A stretch of DNA of 31,713 nucleotides, taken from Lachnospiraceae bacterium (lineage in GTDB: Bacteria; Bacillota; Clostridia; Lachnospirales; Lachnospiraceae). The position numbers were made by a program, and so were the translations under genes. The DNA lies in assembly GCA_900769115.1 (NCBI GenBank), contig CAAGFJ010000029.1:1-31713 (forward strand). Direction: 5' to 3'. How positions within the stretch are numbered: position 1 is the first letter of the stretch; the number at the start of each line of letters is the position of its first letter. Shown here piece by piece: positions 25,428-31,713 of this stretch. The notes below the pieces were generated by a model. That model made no database searches and was not told where the DNA came from. It saw only the letters and a program-made list of their open reading frames with translations.

Positions 25428-26414
25428 ATGAGATTAGGAATTGTTGGAAGCGGCATGATCGTGCAGGAGATTCTTCCGATGTTATGTCAGATGGGGATTG
25501 ACGAGATTTATTTACTTGTAAGACCGGAGTCGGAAGAGAAGGGAATCCGGTTGTGCCAGGAGTATGGATTATCCGGATATTATACAGATTATACAAAAAT
25601 GCTGGAAGAGAATATAGATACGATCTATATTGCTTTGCCGAATCATCTGCATTATGCATATGCAAAGTGGGCATTCGAAGCAGGCAAGCATGTGATTGCG
25701 GAAAAACCAATGGTGCCAACAGTAAAAGAGTTTGATACACTTTGTGCATTGGCAAAGGAGCATAACCGCCTGTTGATCGAGGCAGTCAATATTCCATATT
25801 TACCGGCATTTCAGTCCTTGAAGGAGCATGTAAATGAGCTTGGGGCAATACGGATAGTGAATTTTAACTTTAGTCAATATTCGTCCCGCTATGATGCATT
25901 TAAGGAGGGAAAGGTTGCTCCTGTATTTGATGTAAACAAAGCAGGCGGTGCCTTGATGGATATTAACGTATATAACCTGCATGCAATTGTTGGGCTGTTT
26001 GGCAGACCTGAGAGGGTTGTATATCATGCCAATATAGAACGAGGCATTGATACAAGCGGTATACTTACATTGGATTATGGTAAGTTTCAGGTGGTTGCCA
26101 TTGGGGCGAAGGATTGTTCCGCACCAACTGTATCTACGATACAGGGAGATGCTGGTTATGTGCGGATAGATGGACCAACGAACCAGTTTCACACTTATGT
26201 ATTGGCAAAGAATAAACAGGAAGAGATTGTACATTCCTATAACACTGGGGAACATCGGTTGTCATATGAATGGAAGAAGTTCTTAAAGATGATTGACGAC
26301 AAGGATACAAAAACAGCAGATAATATGCTGTTGAATTGCCGTATTGTATGTGAGATTATGGAACAGGCAAGACATCAGCAGAAAATCTGTTTTCCGGGTG
26401 AGGATGTAGAATAA
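25428..26414 (+). CDS. Gfo/Idh/MocA-family NAD(P)-dependent oxidoreductase
   Basis: 328 residues. The N-terminal Rossmann fold starts LGIVGSGMI (3-11), and AEKPM (~90-94) carries the Lys of the conserved EKP motif. The C-terminal substrate domain includes the GGALMDINVYNLHAI stretch, where the GG...D...H pattern supplies the usual catalytic Asp/His region. Family members reduce or oxidise sugars, inositols and other polyols in the cytoplasm. The ribosome site is GAGAGGA about 11 bases before ATG 25428. It lies 108 bases after the DXS-like gene and is probably in the same MerR-controlled unit, suggesting it processes the product or precursor of that enzyme. The substrate cannot be read from sequence. 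Confidence 0.88.
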   Translation: MRLGIVGSGMIVQEILPMLCQMGIDEIYLLVRPESEEKGIRLCQEYGLSGYYTDYTKMLEENIDTIYIALPNHLHYAYAKWAFEAGKHVIAEKPMVPTVKEFDTLCALAKEHNRLLIEAVNIPYLPAFQSLKEHVNELGAIRIVNFNFSQYSSRYDAFKEGKVAPVFDVNKAGGALMDINVYNLHAIVGLFGRPERVVYHANIERGIDTSGILTLDYGKFQVVAIGAKDCSAPTVSTIQGDAGYVRIDGPTNQFHTYVLAKNKQEEIVHSYNTGEHRLSYEWKKFLKMIDDKDTKTADNMLLNCRIVCEIMEQARHQQKICFPGEDVE

Positions 26415-26473
26415 TCTTACGGTATAAATATCTGTAGTAACAGGAAGAGATAGAAACATAGTAAATGAAAGTA

Positions 26474-26502
26474 TTGTTGTACAAACTTTTGTGTGCTATG
26501 AT
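26474..26502 (+). promoter_or_regulatory. Promoter ahead of feoAB leader
   Basis: TTGTTG (26474-26479), a 17-base spacer and TATGAT (26497-26502) with an upstream TG (TGCTATGAT). The start point would be near 26509, right at the base of the hairpin that follows. No clear Fur-type dyad is seen. Confidence 0.65.
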
Positions 26503-26505
26503 AGA

Positions 26506-26552
26506 CAGGCACAGAGTATGGAAGGGGAAAACCATGTTCTGGGCCTGTTTTT
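26506..26552 (+). terminator. Terminator-like hairpin in the feoAB leader
   Basis: The arms CAGGC-A-CAGA-GT-ATGG and CCAT-GT-TCTG-G-GCCTG form about 15 pairs with one mismatch, two G-U pairs and a 10-base loop, followed by five T. It can end the MerR/DXS-like/oxidoreductase transcript. Because a promoter lies immediately before it, it may also act as an attenuator for feoAB or the 3' end of a very short RNA. Confidence 0.75.
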
Positions 26553-26620
26553 GTCCGGACGGGAAAATGGTCTGTGACTTACAGTTTACATAATGTACGT
26601 GTTTGTTTAGGAGAAAAAAG

Positions 26621-28969
26621 ATGACAATTAAAGATTTACAGATTGGAGAAACTGCGACCATTATAGAGGTAGGTGGAAGCGGTGCACTGCGTCAGCATTT
26701 CCTGGATATGGGATTGATTCAGGGGACAGAAGTGACGGTGGTGAAGTATGCTCCGATGGGAGATCCTGTAGAGTTAAGAATTCATGGATATGAGTTGACG
26801 ATTCGGTTAGAAGATGCAGGTCAGATTCAGGTAGGTGCGGCTCATAAGGAAGAGGCTACTGTAAAAAGACCGGCTGAGAAAATGGATATACCACATCCGG
26901 GACTTGGAGAAGGTGGTAAGTTCCATTCCAAAGCAGATGAGAAACCGTTACCGGATGATGTTATGTTAACTTTTGCGTTGGTCGGAAATCAGAACTGCGG
27001 TAAGACGACATTATTTAACCAATTGACCGGATCTAACCAGCATGTGGGTAATTTCCCGGGTGTTACCGTAGATCGGAAGGATGGTACGATCAAGGGGTAT
27101 GAGAATACCCGTATTACAGATCTGCCGGGAATTTATTCAATGTCTCCTTATAGTAGTGAGGAGATTGTGACAAGAGAGTTTCTGCTTCAGGACAAGCCGA
27201 AAGGAATTATCAACATAGTAGATGCAACGAATATGGAACGGAATCTGTATCTGACCATGCAGTTGATGGAATTGAATATTCCAATGGTTGTAGCATTGAA
27301 TATGATGGATGAGATGAGGGAGAATGGGGGATCGGTTCTTGTAAATGAGATGGAAGCCTTTTTAGGAGTGCCGGTGATTCCGATTTCTGCTGCAAAAGGA
27401 GAAGGAATTGAGGAATTGGTGAGTCACGCCATTCATGTGGCAAAGTATCAGGAACCTCCGGAGGAAGTTGATTTTTGCTGTGCAGATGGTTCCGGGGAAG
27501 AAAGTGCAGTTCATCGCTGTATTCATGCCATTATGCACCTGATTGAAGATCATGCAAGAAAGGAAGGGATTCCGGTACGGTTTGCTGCGAGCAAGTTGGC
27601 GGAAAATGACCATCTGGTTTTGGATAAGTTGAATCTTAGTCAGAATGAGAAGGAGACATTAGAGCATATTAATCTGCAGATGGAAGAAGAGAGCGGTATG
27701 GATCGGGCTGCGGCAATTGCGAGTATGCGTTTTTCTTATATTCAACGGGCATGCGAACAGACAGTGATCCGGCCGCATGAGAGTAAAGAACGTGCCAGAA
27801 GCCGGAGAATAGATAAGGTACTGACTGGAAAATATACGGGTATTCCATCATTTATTGCCATTATGGGTTTGGTGTTCTGGCTGACATTTAATGTGATCGG
27901 AGCATTTTTACAATCACTGTTAGAACAGGGCGTAACGGCACTTACGAACATGGCTGATCAGGGTCTGACGGCACTTAAGGTGAATGGAGTATTACATTCC
28001 CTGATCATTGATGGTATCTTTACCGGTGTGGGAAGTGTATTGAGTTTTCTTCCGATTATTGTTACGCTGTTTTTCTTTCTGTCAATGTTGGAAGATAGTG
28101 GATATATGGCAAGAGTTGCATTTATTATGGACAAACTGCTTCGTAAGATTGGTTTATCCGGTAGAAGTATTGTTCCAATGCTGATCGGTTTTGGGTGTAC
28201 GGTGCCCGGAGTGATGGCCTCCCGTACGTTATCTTCTGAGAGAGATCGTAAGATGACAATATTGCTGACACCGTTTATGAGCTGTTCTGCGAAGCTGCCA
28301 ATTTATTCATTTTTTGCGGCTGCATTTTTCCCGGGAAAGGGAGCAGTAGTGATGATTACAATATATTTCTTTGGTATTCTTATGGGAATTGTGATGGCGA
28401 TGGTCATGAAGGGGACGATGTTTAAAGGAGAGCCGGTTCCGTTTGTTATGGAACTTCCAAACTATCGGATGCCTGGGGCTAAGAATGTAGCCCAATTGTT
28501 ATGGGAAAAGGCAAAAGATTTCTTACAGAGAGCATTTACGGTCATCTTCATGGCAACTATTGTAATCTGGTTCCTGCAAAGTTTCAGCATCCGGCTGAAT
28601 CTGGTTACCGATTCGCAGGATAGTATTTTGGCAATGATCGCTGGATGGATCGCCCCGGTCTTTGATCCGGTTGGATTTGGAGATTGGCGAATCTCGACAG
28701 CGTTGATCACTGGTTTCATGGCAAAGGAAAGTGTAGTATCTACGTTGACTGTGTTGTTTGGTACTACCGGAAAATTGCTTGCGGTGCTGACACCGGTCGG
28801 TGCTGCTGCATTGCTTGTGTTCTGTCTGTTATATACACCGTGTGTGGCAGCAGTTGCCTCCGTAAAGAGGGAATTAGGTGGAAAATGGGCAATTCTTGTG
28901 GTTGTGGGACAATGCGTGATTGCGTGGATTGCAGCATGGATTGTATACACGGTCGGAGGCTTATTATAA
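26621..28969 (+). CDS. feoB: FeoA-FeoB fusion, ferrous iron transporter
   Basis: 782 residues from ATG 26621 (AGGAG 7 bases upstream; an upstream TTG at 26603 has no site). Residues 1-72 are a FeoA SH3-like domain (MTIKDLQIGETATI, RQHFLDMGLIQG, GYELTIRLEDA). A linker of ~40 residues leads to the FeoB G domain with GNQNCGKTT (122-130), NFPGVTVDRK, DLPGIYS (167-173) and NMMD. The membrane part has repeated gate motifs GCTVPGVMASRT and CSAKLPIY. It imports Fe2+ across the cytoplasmic membrane with help of the GTPase domain. FeoA and FeoB are usually separate; fusions are known in Firmicutes and Bacteroidetes. The cls gene follows 18 bases later. No feoC is present. Confidence 0.96.
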   Translation: MTIKDLQIGETATIIEVGGSGALRQHFLDMGLIQGTEVTVVKYAPMGDPVELRIHGYELTIRLEDAGQIQVGAAHKEEATVKRPAEKMDIPHPGLGEGGKFHSKADEKPLPDDVMLTFALVGNQNCGKTTLFNQLTGSNQHVGNFPGVTVDRKDGTIKGYENTRITDLPGIYSMSPYSSEEIVTREFLLQDKPKGIINIVDATNMERNLYLTMQLMELNIPMVVALNMMDEMRENGGSVLVNEMEAFLGVPVIPISAAKGEGIEELVSHAIHVAKYQEPPEEVDFCCADGSGEESAVHRCIHAIMHLIEDHARKEGIPVRFAASKLAENDHLVLDKLNLSQNEKETLEHINLQMEEESGMDRAAAIASMRFSYIQRACEQTVIRPHESKERARSRRIDKVLTGKYTGIPSFIAIMGLVFWLTFNVIGAFLQSLLEQGVTALTNMADQGLTALKVNGVLHSLIIDGIFTGVGSVLSFLPIIVTLFFFLSMLEDSGYMARVAFIMDKLLRKIGLSGRSIVPMLIGFGCTVPGVMASRTLSSERDRKMTILLTPFMSCSAKLPIYSFFAAAFFPGKGAVVMITIYFFGILMGIVMAMVMKGTMFKGEPVPFVMELPNYRMPGAKNVAQLLWEKAKDFLQRAFTVIFMATIVIWFLQSFSIRLNLVTDSQDSILAMIAGWIAPVFDPVGFGDWRISTALITGFMAKESVVSTLTVLFGTTGKLLAVLTPVGAAALLVFCLLYTPCVAAVASVKRELGGKWAILVVVGQCVIAWIAAWIVYTVGGLL

Positions 28970-28987
28970 AGAAAAAGGAGAGTTTCT

Positions 28988-30496
28988 ATGGGTAAGGTAA
29001 TACGACGGATATTGGCAATTGTGCCGGCAGTCATTATTCAGGTATTGTGGATGTGCATCTTGATGAGCTGGCTTGCAAAGTATGCAACGATAGTGATTAC
29101 AGTATTATCGATATGTACGTTTCTGTTTGTGCTGTTCATTATTATTAAAAGAGATGAGGGTACATATAAGATTTTATGGTTGCTGGTGCTTCTGACATTA
29201 CCGGTATTAGGAGCGGTACTTTATCTGGAACTGGGAAATAGAAGAACAGGACGTCCAATCTTGCGGAGATTACAGAGAGTAAAACAGAACAGGAAAATAG
29301 ACTGCAGCCAGATTGTTGAAGATATCAAACAGGACGACATCCGGTTAGCGCAGACAATACAGATCTTATGCAACAGAACGAATCTTCCGGTTGCGCCGAA
29401 TGAACAGGTTACATATTATCCGCTAGGAGATAATATGTATCCGGATATGATAGCGGATCTCCGGTCTGCAACAGGATATATTTATGTGGAATACTTTATT
29501 GTTGCACATGGCAAAATGTGGGACTCCATTGTGGAGATACTTGCTGAGAAGGCGGCACAGGGAGTAGATGTCCGTGTGTTGTATGACGATCTGGGAAGTA
29601 TATCAACTTATTCGAAAAAGGATGCAAAGAAGCTACGGGAGATGGGAATCCATTGTCATACATTTAATCCGTTATATGCGATCAAGGGAACAATCAATTA
29701 CCGGGATCATCGGAAGATGCTGGTTATAGATGGCAGAGTTGCGTACAGTGGTGGAATTAATCTGGCGGATGAATATATTAATGAATATGAGAAGTATGGT
29801 CATTGGAAAGACATTGGTTTTCGGTTGACCGGACAGGCTGTTATGAATTATGTGTTCATGTTTGAGGAATTCTGGTGTGCATTTTGCGATAAGAATGATG
29901 AACTGCCTGAGAGGCATGAACTGCAATCGGTCCGGATAGCGGAACAAAAGGACGGATATGTGATAAGCTATTATGATTCACCGCTTCGGATCGATTCGAT
30001 CAGCAATGATCTGTATATAGATCTGCTATCACAGGCGGTCAATTATGCATGGTTTTATACGCCGTATCTGATGCTGGGTGACGGTTTGATGGAAGCTTTT
30101 GTAAGGGCGGCGGAACGTGGTGTGGATGTGAGGATATTGATGCCGGGCATTCCGGACAAGAAGATCATATTCAGGATGTCACACAGTTACTATCAGGAAC
30201 TGTTGAATGCAGGGGTGAAGATTTACGAATACCAGCCGGGATTTGTTCATGCAAAGGCTTGTATATTTGATGACCGGATCTGCACGGTTGGAACGGTGAA
30301 TCTGGATTATCGAAGTCTGTTCCTGCATTTTGAAAATAATTCATTGTTTTACAAATCAGAGATTATACAAAGGCTTAAGGAGGATTATGAGGAGACCTTA
30401 GAACAATGTGTGGAAATGCAGCCATATGATATTAAGAAGTATGCATTCCGGTGGTTTTTTGATGGGCTGCTGCGGGTATTTGCTCCACTATGTTAA
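28988..30496 (+). CDS. cls: Cardiolipin synthase (phospholipase D family)
   Basis: 502 residues, standard length. Hydrophobic segments at about 8-29, 33-53 and 62-82 anchor it in the membrane. Two HKD motifs follow: His241/Lys243/Asp248 (DHRKMLVIDGRVAYSGGIN) and His421/Lys423/Asp428 (VHAKACIFDDRICTVGTVN). It joins two phosphatidylglycerols to make cardiolipin and glycerol. AAGGAG lies 8 bases before ATG 28988. It is 18 bases after feoAB and has no promoter of its own, so it is probably cotranscribed, an uncommon partnership with an iron transporter. No clear terminator follows. Confidence 0.95.
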   Translation: MGKVIRRILAIVPAVIIQVLWMCILMSWLAKYATIVITVLSICTFLFVLFIIIKRDEGTYKILWLLVLLTLPVLGAVLYLELGNRRTGRPILRRLQRVKQNRKIDCSQIVEDIKQDDIRLAQTIQILCNRTNLPVAPNEQVTYYPLGDNMYPDMIADLRSATGYIYVEYFIVAHGKMWDSIVEILAEKAAQGVDVRVLYDDLGSISTYSKKDAKKLREMGIHCHTFNPLYAIKGTINYRDHRKMLVIDGRVAYSGGINLADEYINEYEKYGHWKDIGFRLTGQAVMNYVFMFEEFWCAFCDKNDELPERHELQSVRIAEQKDGYVISYYDSPLRIDSISNDLYIDLLSQAVNYAWFYTPYLMLGDGLMEAFVRAAERGVDVRILMPGIPDKKIIFRMSHSYYQELLNAGVKIYEYQPGFVHAKACIFDDRICTVGTVNLDYRSLFLHFENNSLFYKSEIIQRLKEDYEETLEQCVEMQPYDIKKYAFRWFFDGLLRVFAPLC

Positions 30497-30528
30497 ACTA
30501 TTTACATCGGTTGTAATGAAAAGCAAAA

Positions 30529-30559
30529 CGTTGACACGTCAACAAACTTGTGCTATATT
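30529..30559 (+). promoter_or_regulatory. Strong promoter with dyad over the -35, before the DegV gene
   Basis: Perfect TTGACA (30531-30536), a 17-base spacer and TATATT (30554-30559) with an upstream TG (TGCTATATT). A dyad, GTTGAC-AC-GTCAAC (30530-30543), covers the -35 and is a plausible repressor site. Confidence 0.82.
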
Positions 30560-30575
30560 CTGTTGTATTTGAATG

Positions 30576-30610
30576 AATAATAGACGATGCGGAGTATGTT
30601 GTCTATTATT
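30576..30610 (+). promoter_or_regulatory. Leader hairpin before the DegV gene
   Basis: AATAATAGAC (30576-30585) and GTCTATTATT (30601-30610) pair perfectly over 10 bp with a 15-base purine-rich loop. It starts about 10 bases after the expected transcription start and is followed by GGGCG, not a T run, so it is not a simple terminator. The leader is about 147 bases in all. No known riboswitch is recognised. Confidence 0.6.
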
Positions 30611-30712
30611 GGGCGATAGAGAGAAATGTTTTCAGATTTAAAATATTGTATTTAGATAACTGGAATTATGGAATCTTGTAATCGGTAGAATATATAGCAA
30701 GGAGACGGAAGA

Positions 30713-31582
30713 ATGCAGAAGATTGGAATAATAACAGATAGTCACAGTGGAATTACACAGAAACAGGCAGAACAGATGGGAATCTATGTATTGCCGATGC
30801 CTTTTTATATTGAAGATGAATGTTTTTATGAGGGCAGGGATCTGACGTATGAACAGTTTATGGAACGATTAAAACGCATGGATAAGGTGAGTACATCCCA
30901 ACCTTCGCCAATCGAAGTGACAGAAATCTGGGATCGGGTACTTGAAGATTATGATGAGATTGTGTATATTCCAATCAGTAGCGGCTTGAGTGGTTCCTGT
31001 GCAACGGCTAAGATGTTAGCAGAAGAAGATCCGTATAAAGGAAAAGTATTTGTTGTTGATAATGGAACGGTATCTGCATTGACGCATCAGTCTGTGCTGG
31101 ATGCTCAGGAGTTGCTAGGACAAGGATTATCTGCGGAACAGATTATGAATCGCTTAGAGGCATCAAAGAAGCGAAAAGGAATCTATGTAACGGTGGAGAA
31201 CCTGCAATATTTGAAAAATGGAGGAAGAGTCTCTGCCTCTACTGCAATTGTGGGAGATTTGCTGCGTGTGAAACCTGTTCTTTATTTTGATACCGGTACA
31301 TTGGATGTGGTTGCAAAATGCCGGGGAAAGAAGAAAGCGAAAGCAGAAATGATTACGCAGGTGAAACATCTGTTTGAGACAGAATATAAGAAGGAATGTG
31401 AAGAAGGAAATATGCACTTGTTGGCGGCATCTAGTGCGGGTGCAGAAGAGACGGCACAGTGGGTTGCAGAGATTCAGGAAGCTTTTCCGGGTATGGAGGT
31501 GCTGAGTGATCCGCTTGCCTGTTCTATTTCCTGTCATATTGGACCAGGAGGGCTTGGAATCGGATTCTCCTGCCGCCCGTAA
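30713..31582 (+). CDS. DegV-family fatty-acid-binding protein
   Basis: 289 residues, full length. IGIITDSHSGI (3-13) corresponds to the family's DS(S/H) start; VSTSQPSP is the usual lipid-headgroup loop, PISSGLSGSC the central motif, and the C terminus SCHIGPGGLGIGF is typical. DegV (FakB-type) proteins bind fatty acids; FakB partners present them to the kinase FakA for phosphorylation and entry into phospholipid synthesis. No fakA gene is in the window, so the partner is unknown. AAGGAG lies 8 bases before ATG 30713. A strong promoter and a long leader precede it. The stop lies 9 bases before the right repeat copy. Confidence 0.93.
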   Translation: MQKIGIITDSHSGITQKQAEQMGIYVLPMPFYIEDECFYEGRDLTYEQFMERLKRMDKVSTSQPSPIEVTEIWDRVLEDYDEIVYIPISSGLSGSCATAKMLAEEDPYKGKVFVVDNGTVSALTHQSVLDAQELLGQGLSAEQIMNRLEASKKRKGIYVTVENLQYLKNGGRVSASTAIVGDLLRVKPVLYFDTGTLDVVAKCRGKKKAKAEMITQVKHLFETEYKKECEEGNMHLLAASSAGAEETAQWVAEIQEAFPGMEVLSDPLACSISCHIGPGGLGIGFSCRP

Positions 31583-31591
31583 TGCATTCGA

Positions 31592-31708
31592 TCTTCTACA
31601 GCGTAAGTCTCCGGCTGGTGCAGGCGCATGCCTGAATGTTGCGAAGCCGGCGCTTTGAAGGTGTCATGATGGTGCAGGCACGCTCGCGCTACGACTCGCA
31701 CGCAGCAG
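31592..31708 (-). repeat. Right copy of the border-conserved repeat
   Basis: Inverted relative to the left copy: 31592-31609 matches bases 95-112 exactly and 31674-31708 matches 1-35 with one difference. The middle contains nested pairings, CAGGC-GCAT-GCCTG (31621-31634) inside CCGGCT/AGCCGG (31611-31616 and 31645-31650), and a doubled GGTGCAGGC word. It begins 9 bases after the DegV stop and could end that transcript through its structure. Five further bases (31709-31713) follow before the window ends. Confidence 0.8.
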
Positions 31709-31713
31709 TACTA

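Noticed and set aside
28462..29034. Minus-strand 190-codon frame under the end of feoAB
   Set aside because: It overlaps conserved FeoB membrane segments and the cls start, and has no supporting signals.
1..31713. A 31.7-kb composite transposon or integrated element bounded by terminal inverted repeats
   Set aside because: No transposase or recombinase, and the interior holds core genes (era, recO, glyS, tRNAs, ppdK); contig ends in a dispersed repeat explain it better.

Overview
The window looks like a chromosomal contig from a Gram-positive, low-to-moderate GC member of the Clostridia, most likely Lachnospiraceae. This rests on the gene content (single-chain glycyl-tRNA synthetase, pyruvate phosphate dikinase, a FeoA-FeoB fusion, a Tyr/Thr/Glu-rich NlpC/P60 wall hydrolase, an M16C metalloprotease), strong purine-rich ribosome binding sites and AT-rich promoters. 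No phage, transposase, CRISPR array or integrase gene is visible. Both extreme ends carry inverted copies of one GC-rich repeat (1-112 and 31592-31708), so the window probably stops where a dispersed repeat broke the assembly.

Layout. 1-2.77 kb: repeat copy, then a translational GTPase of the ribosomal-protection (TetM-like) type fused to a YacP/Rae1-type NYN nuclease domain. 2.77-6.70 kb (minus strand): a tightly packed operon of MoxR ATPase, DUF58 protein, multi-spanning membrane protein with a DUF4129-like tail, and Maf pyrophosphatase. 6.8-8.5 kb (plus): a membrane-anchored transglutaminase-like protein and a HAAS/DUF1700 membrane protein, divergent from the MoxR operon. 8.5-8.75 kb: tRNA-Val(TAC) and tRNA-Met(CAT) with a consensus promoter and a terminator. 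8.77-15.64 kb: M16C protease, era, recO, a small lipoprotein, glyS. 15.7-18.2 kb: a small soluble PocR-like/chemoreceptor-tip protein (minus), divergent from a secreted SH3-NlpC/P60 hydrolase whose leader carries a WalR-like direct repeat. 18.2-21.2 kb: ppdK. 21.3-23.1 kb: an acyltransferase with a zinc ribbon, then a decayed HD-GYP/HPt remnant. 23.1-26.55 kb: a MerR regulator with a textbook 19-bp-spacer palindromic promoter, a DXS-like enzyme that lacks the usual phosphate-binding arginines, and a Gfo/Idh/MocA oxidoreductase. 26.5-30.5 kb: promoter plus leader hairpin, feoAB, cardiolipin synthase. 30.5-31.6 kb: DegV-family protein, then the second repeat copy.

How the parts may work together. 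The MoxR/DUF58/membrane protein set and the divergent transglutaminase look like a TgpA-type module whose transglutaminase core has been split off into a separate gene. The MerR/DXS-like/oxidoreductase set looks like an inducible small-aldehyde or ketose pathway, not isoprenoid synthesis. The GTPase-nuclease fusion joins an A-site ribosome-binding factor to a domain whose free-standing relative cuts mRNA in the A site; this is the strongest candidate here for an undescribed system. The rest is ordinary housekeeping: translation, DNA repair, iron uptake, phospholipid synthesis and central carbon metabolism.
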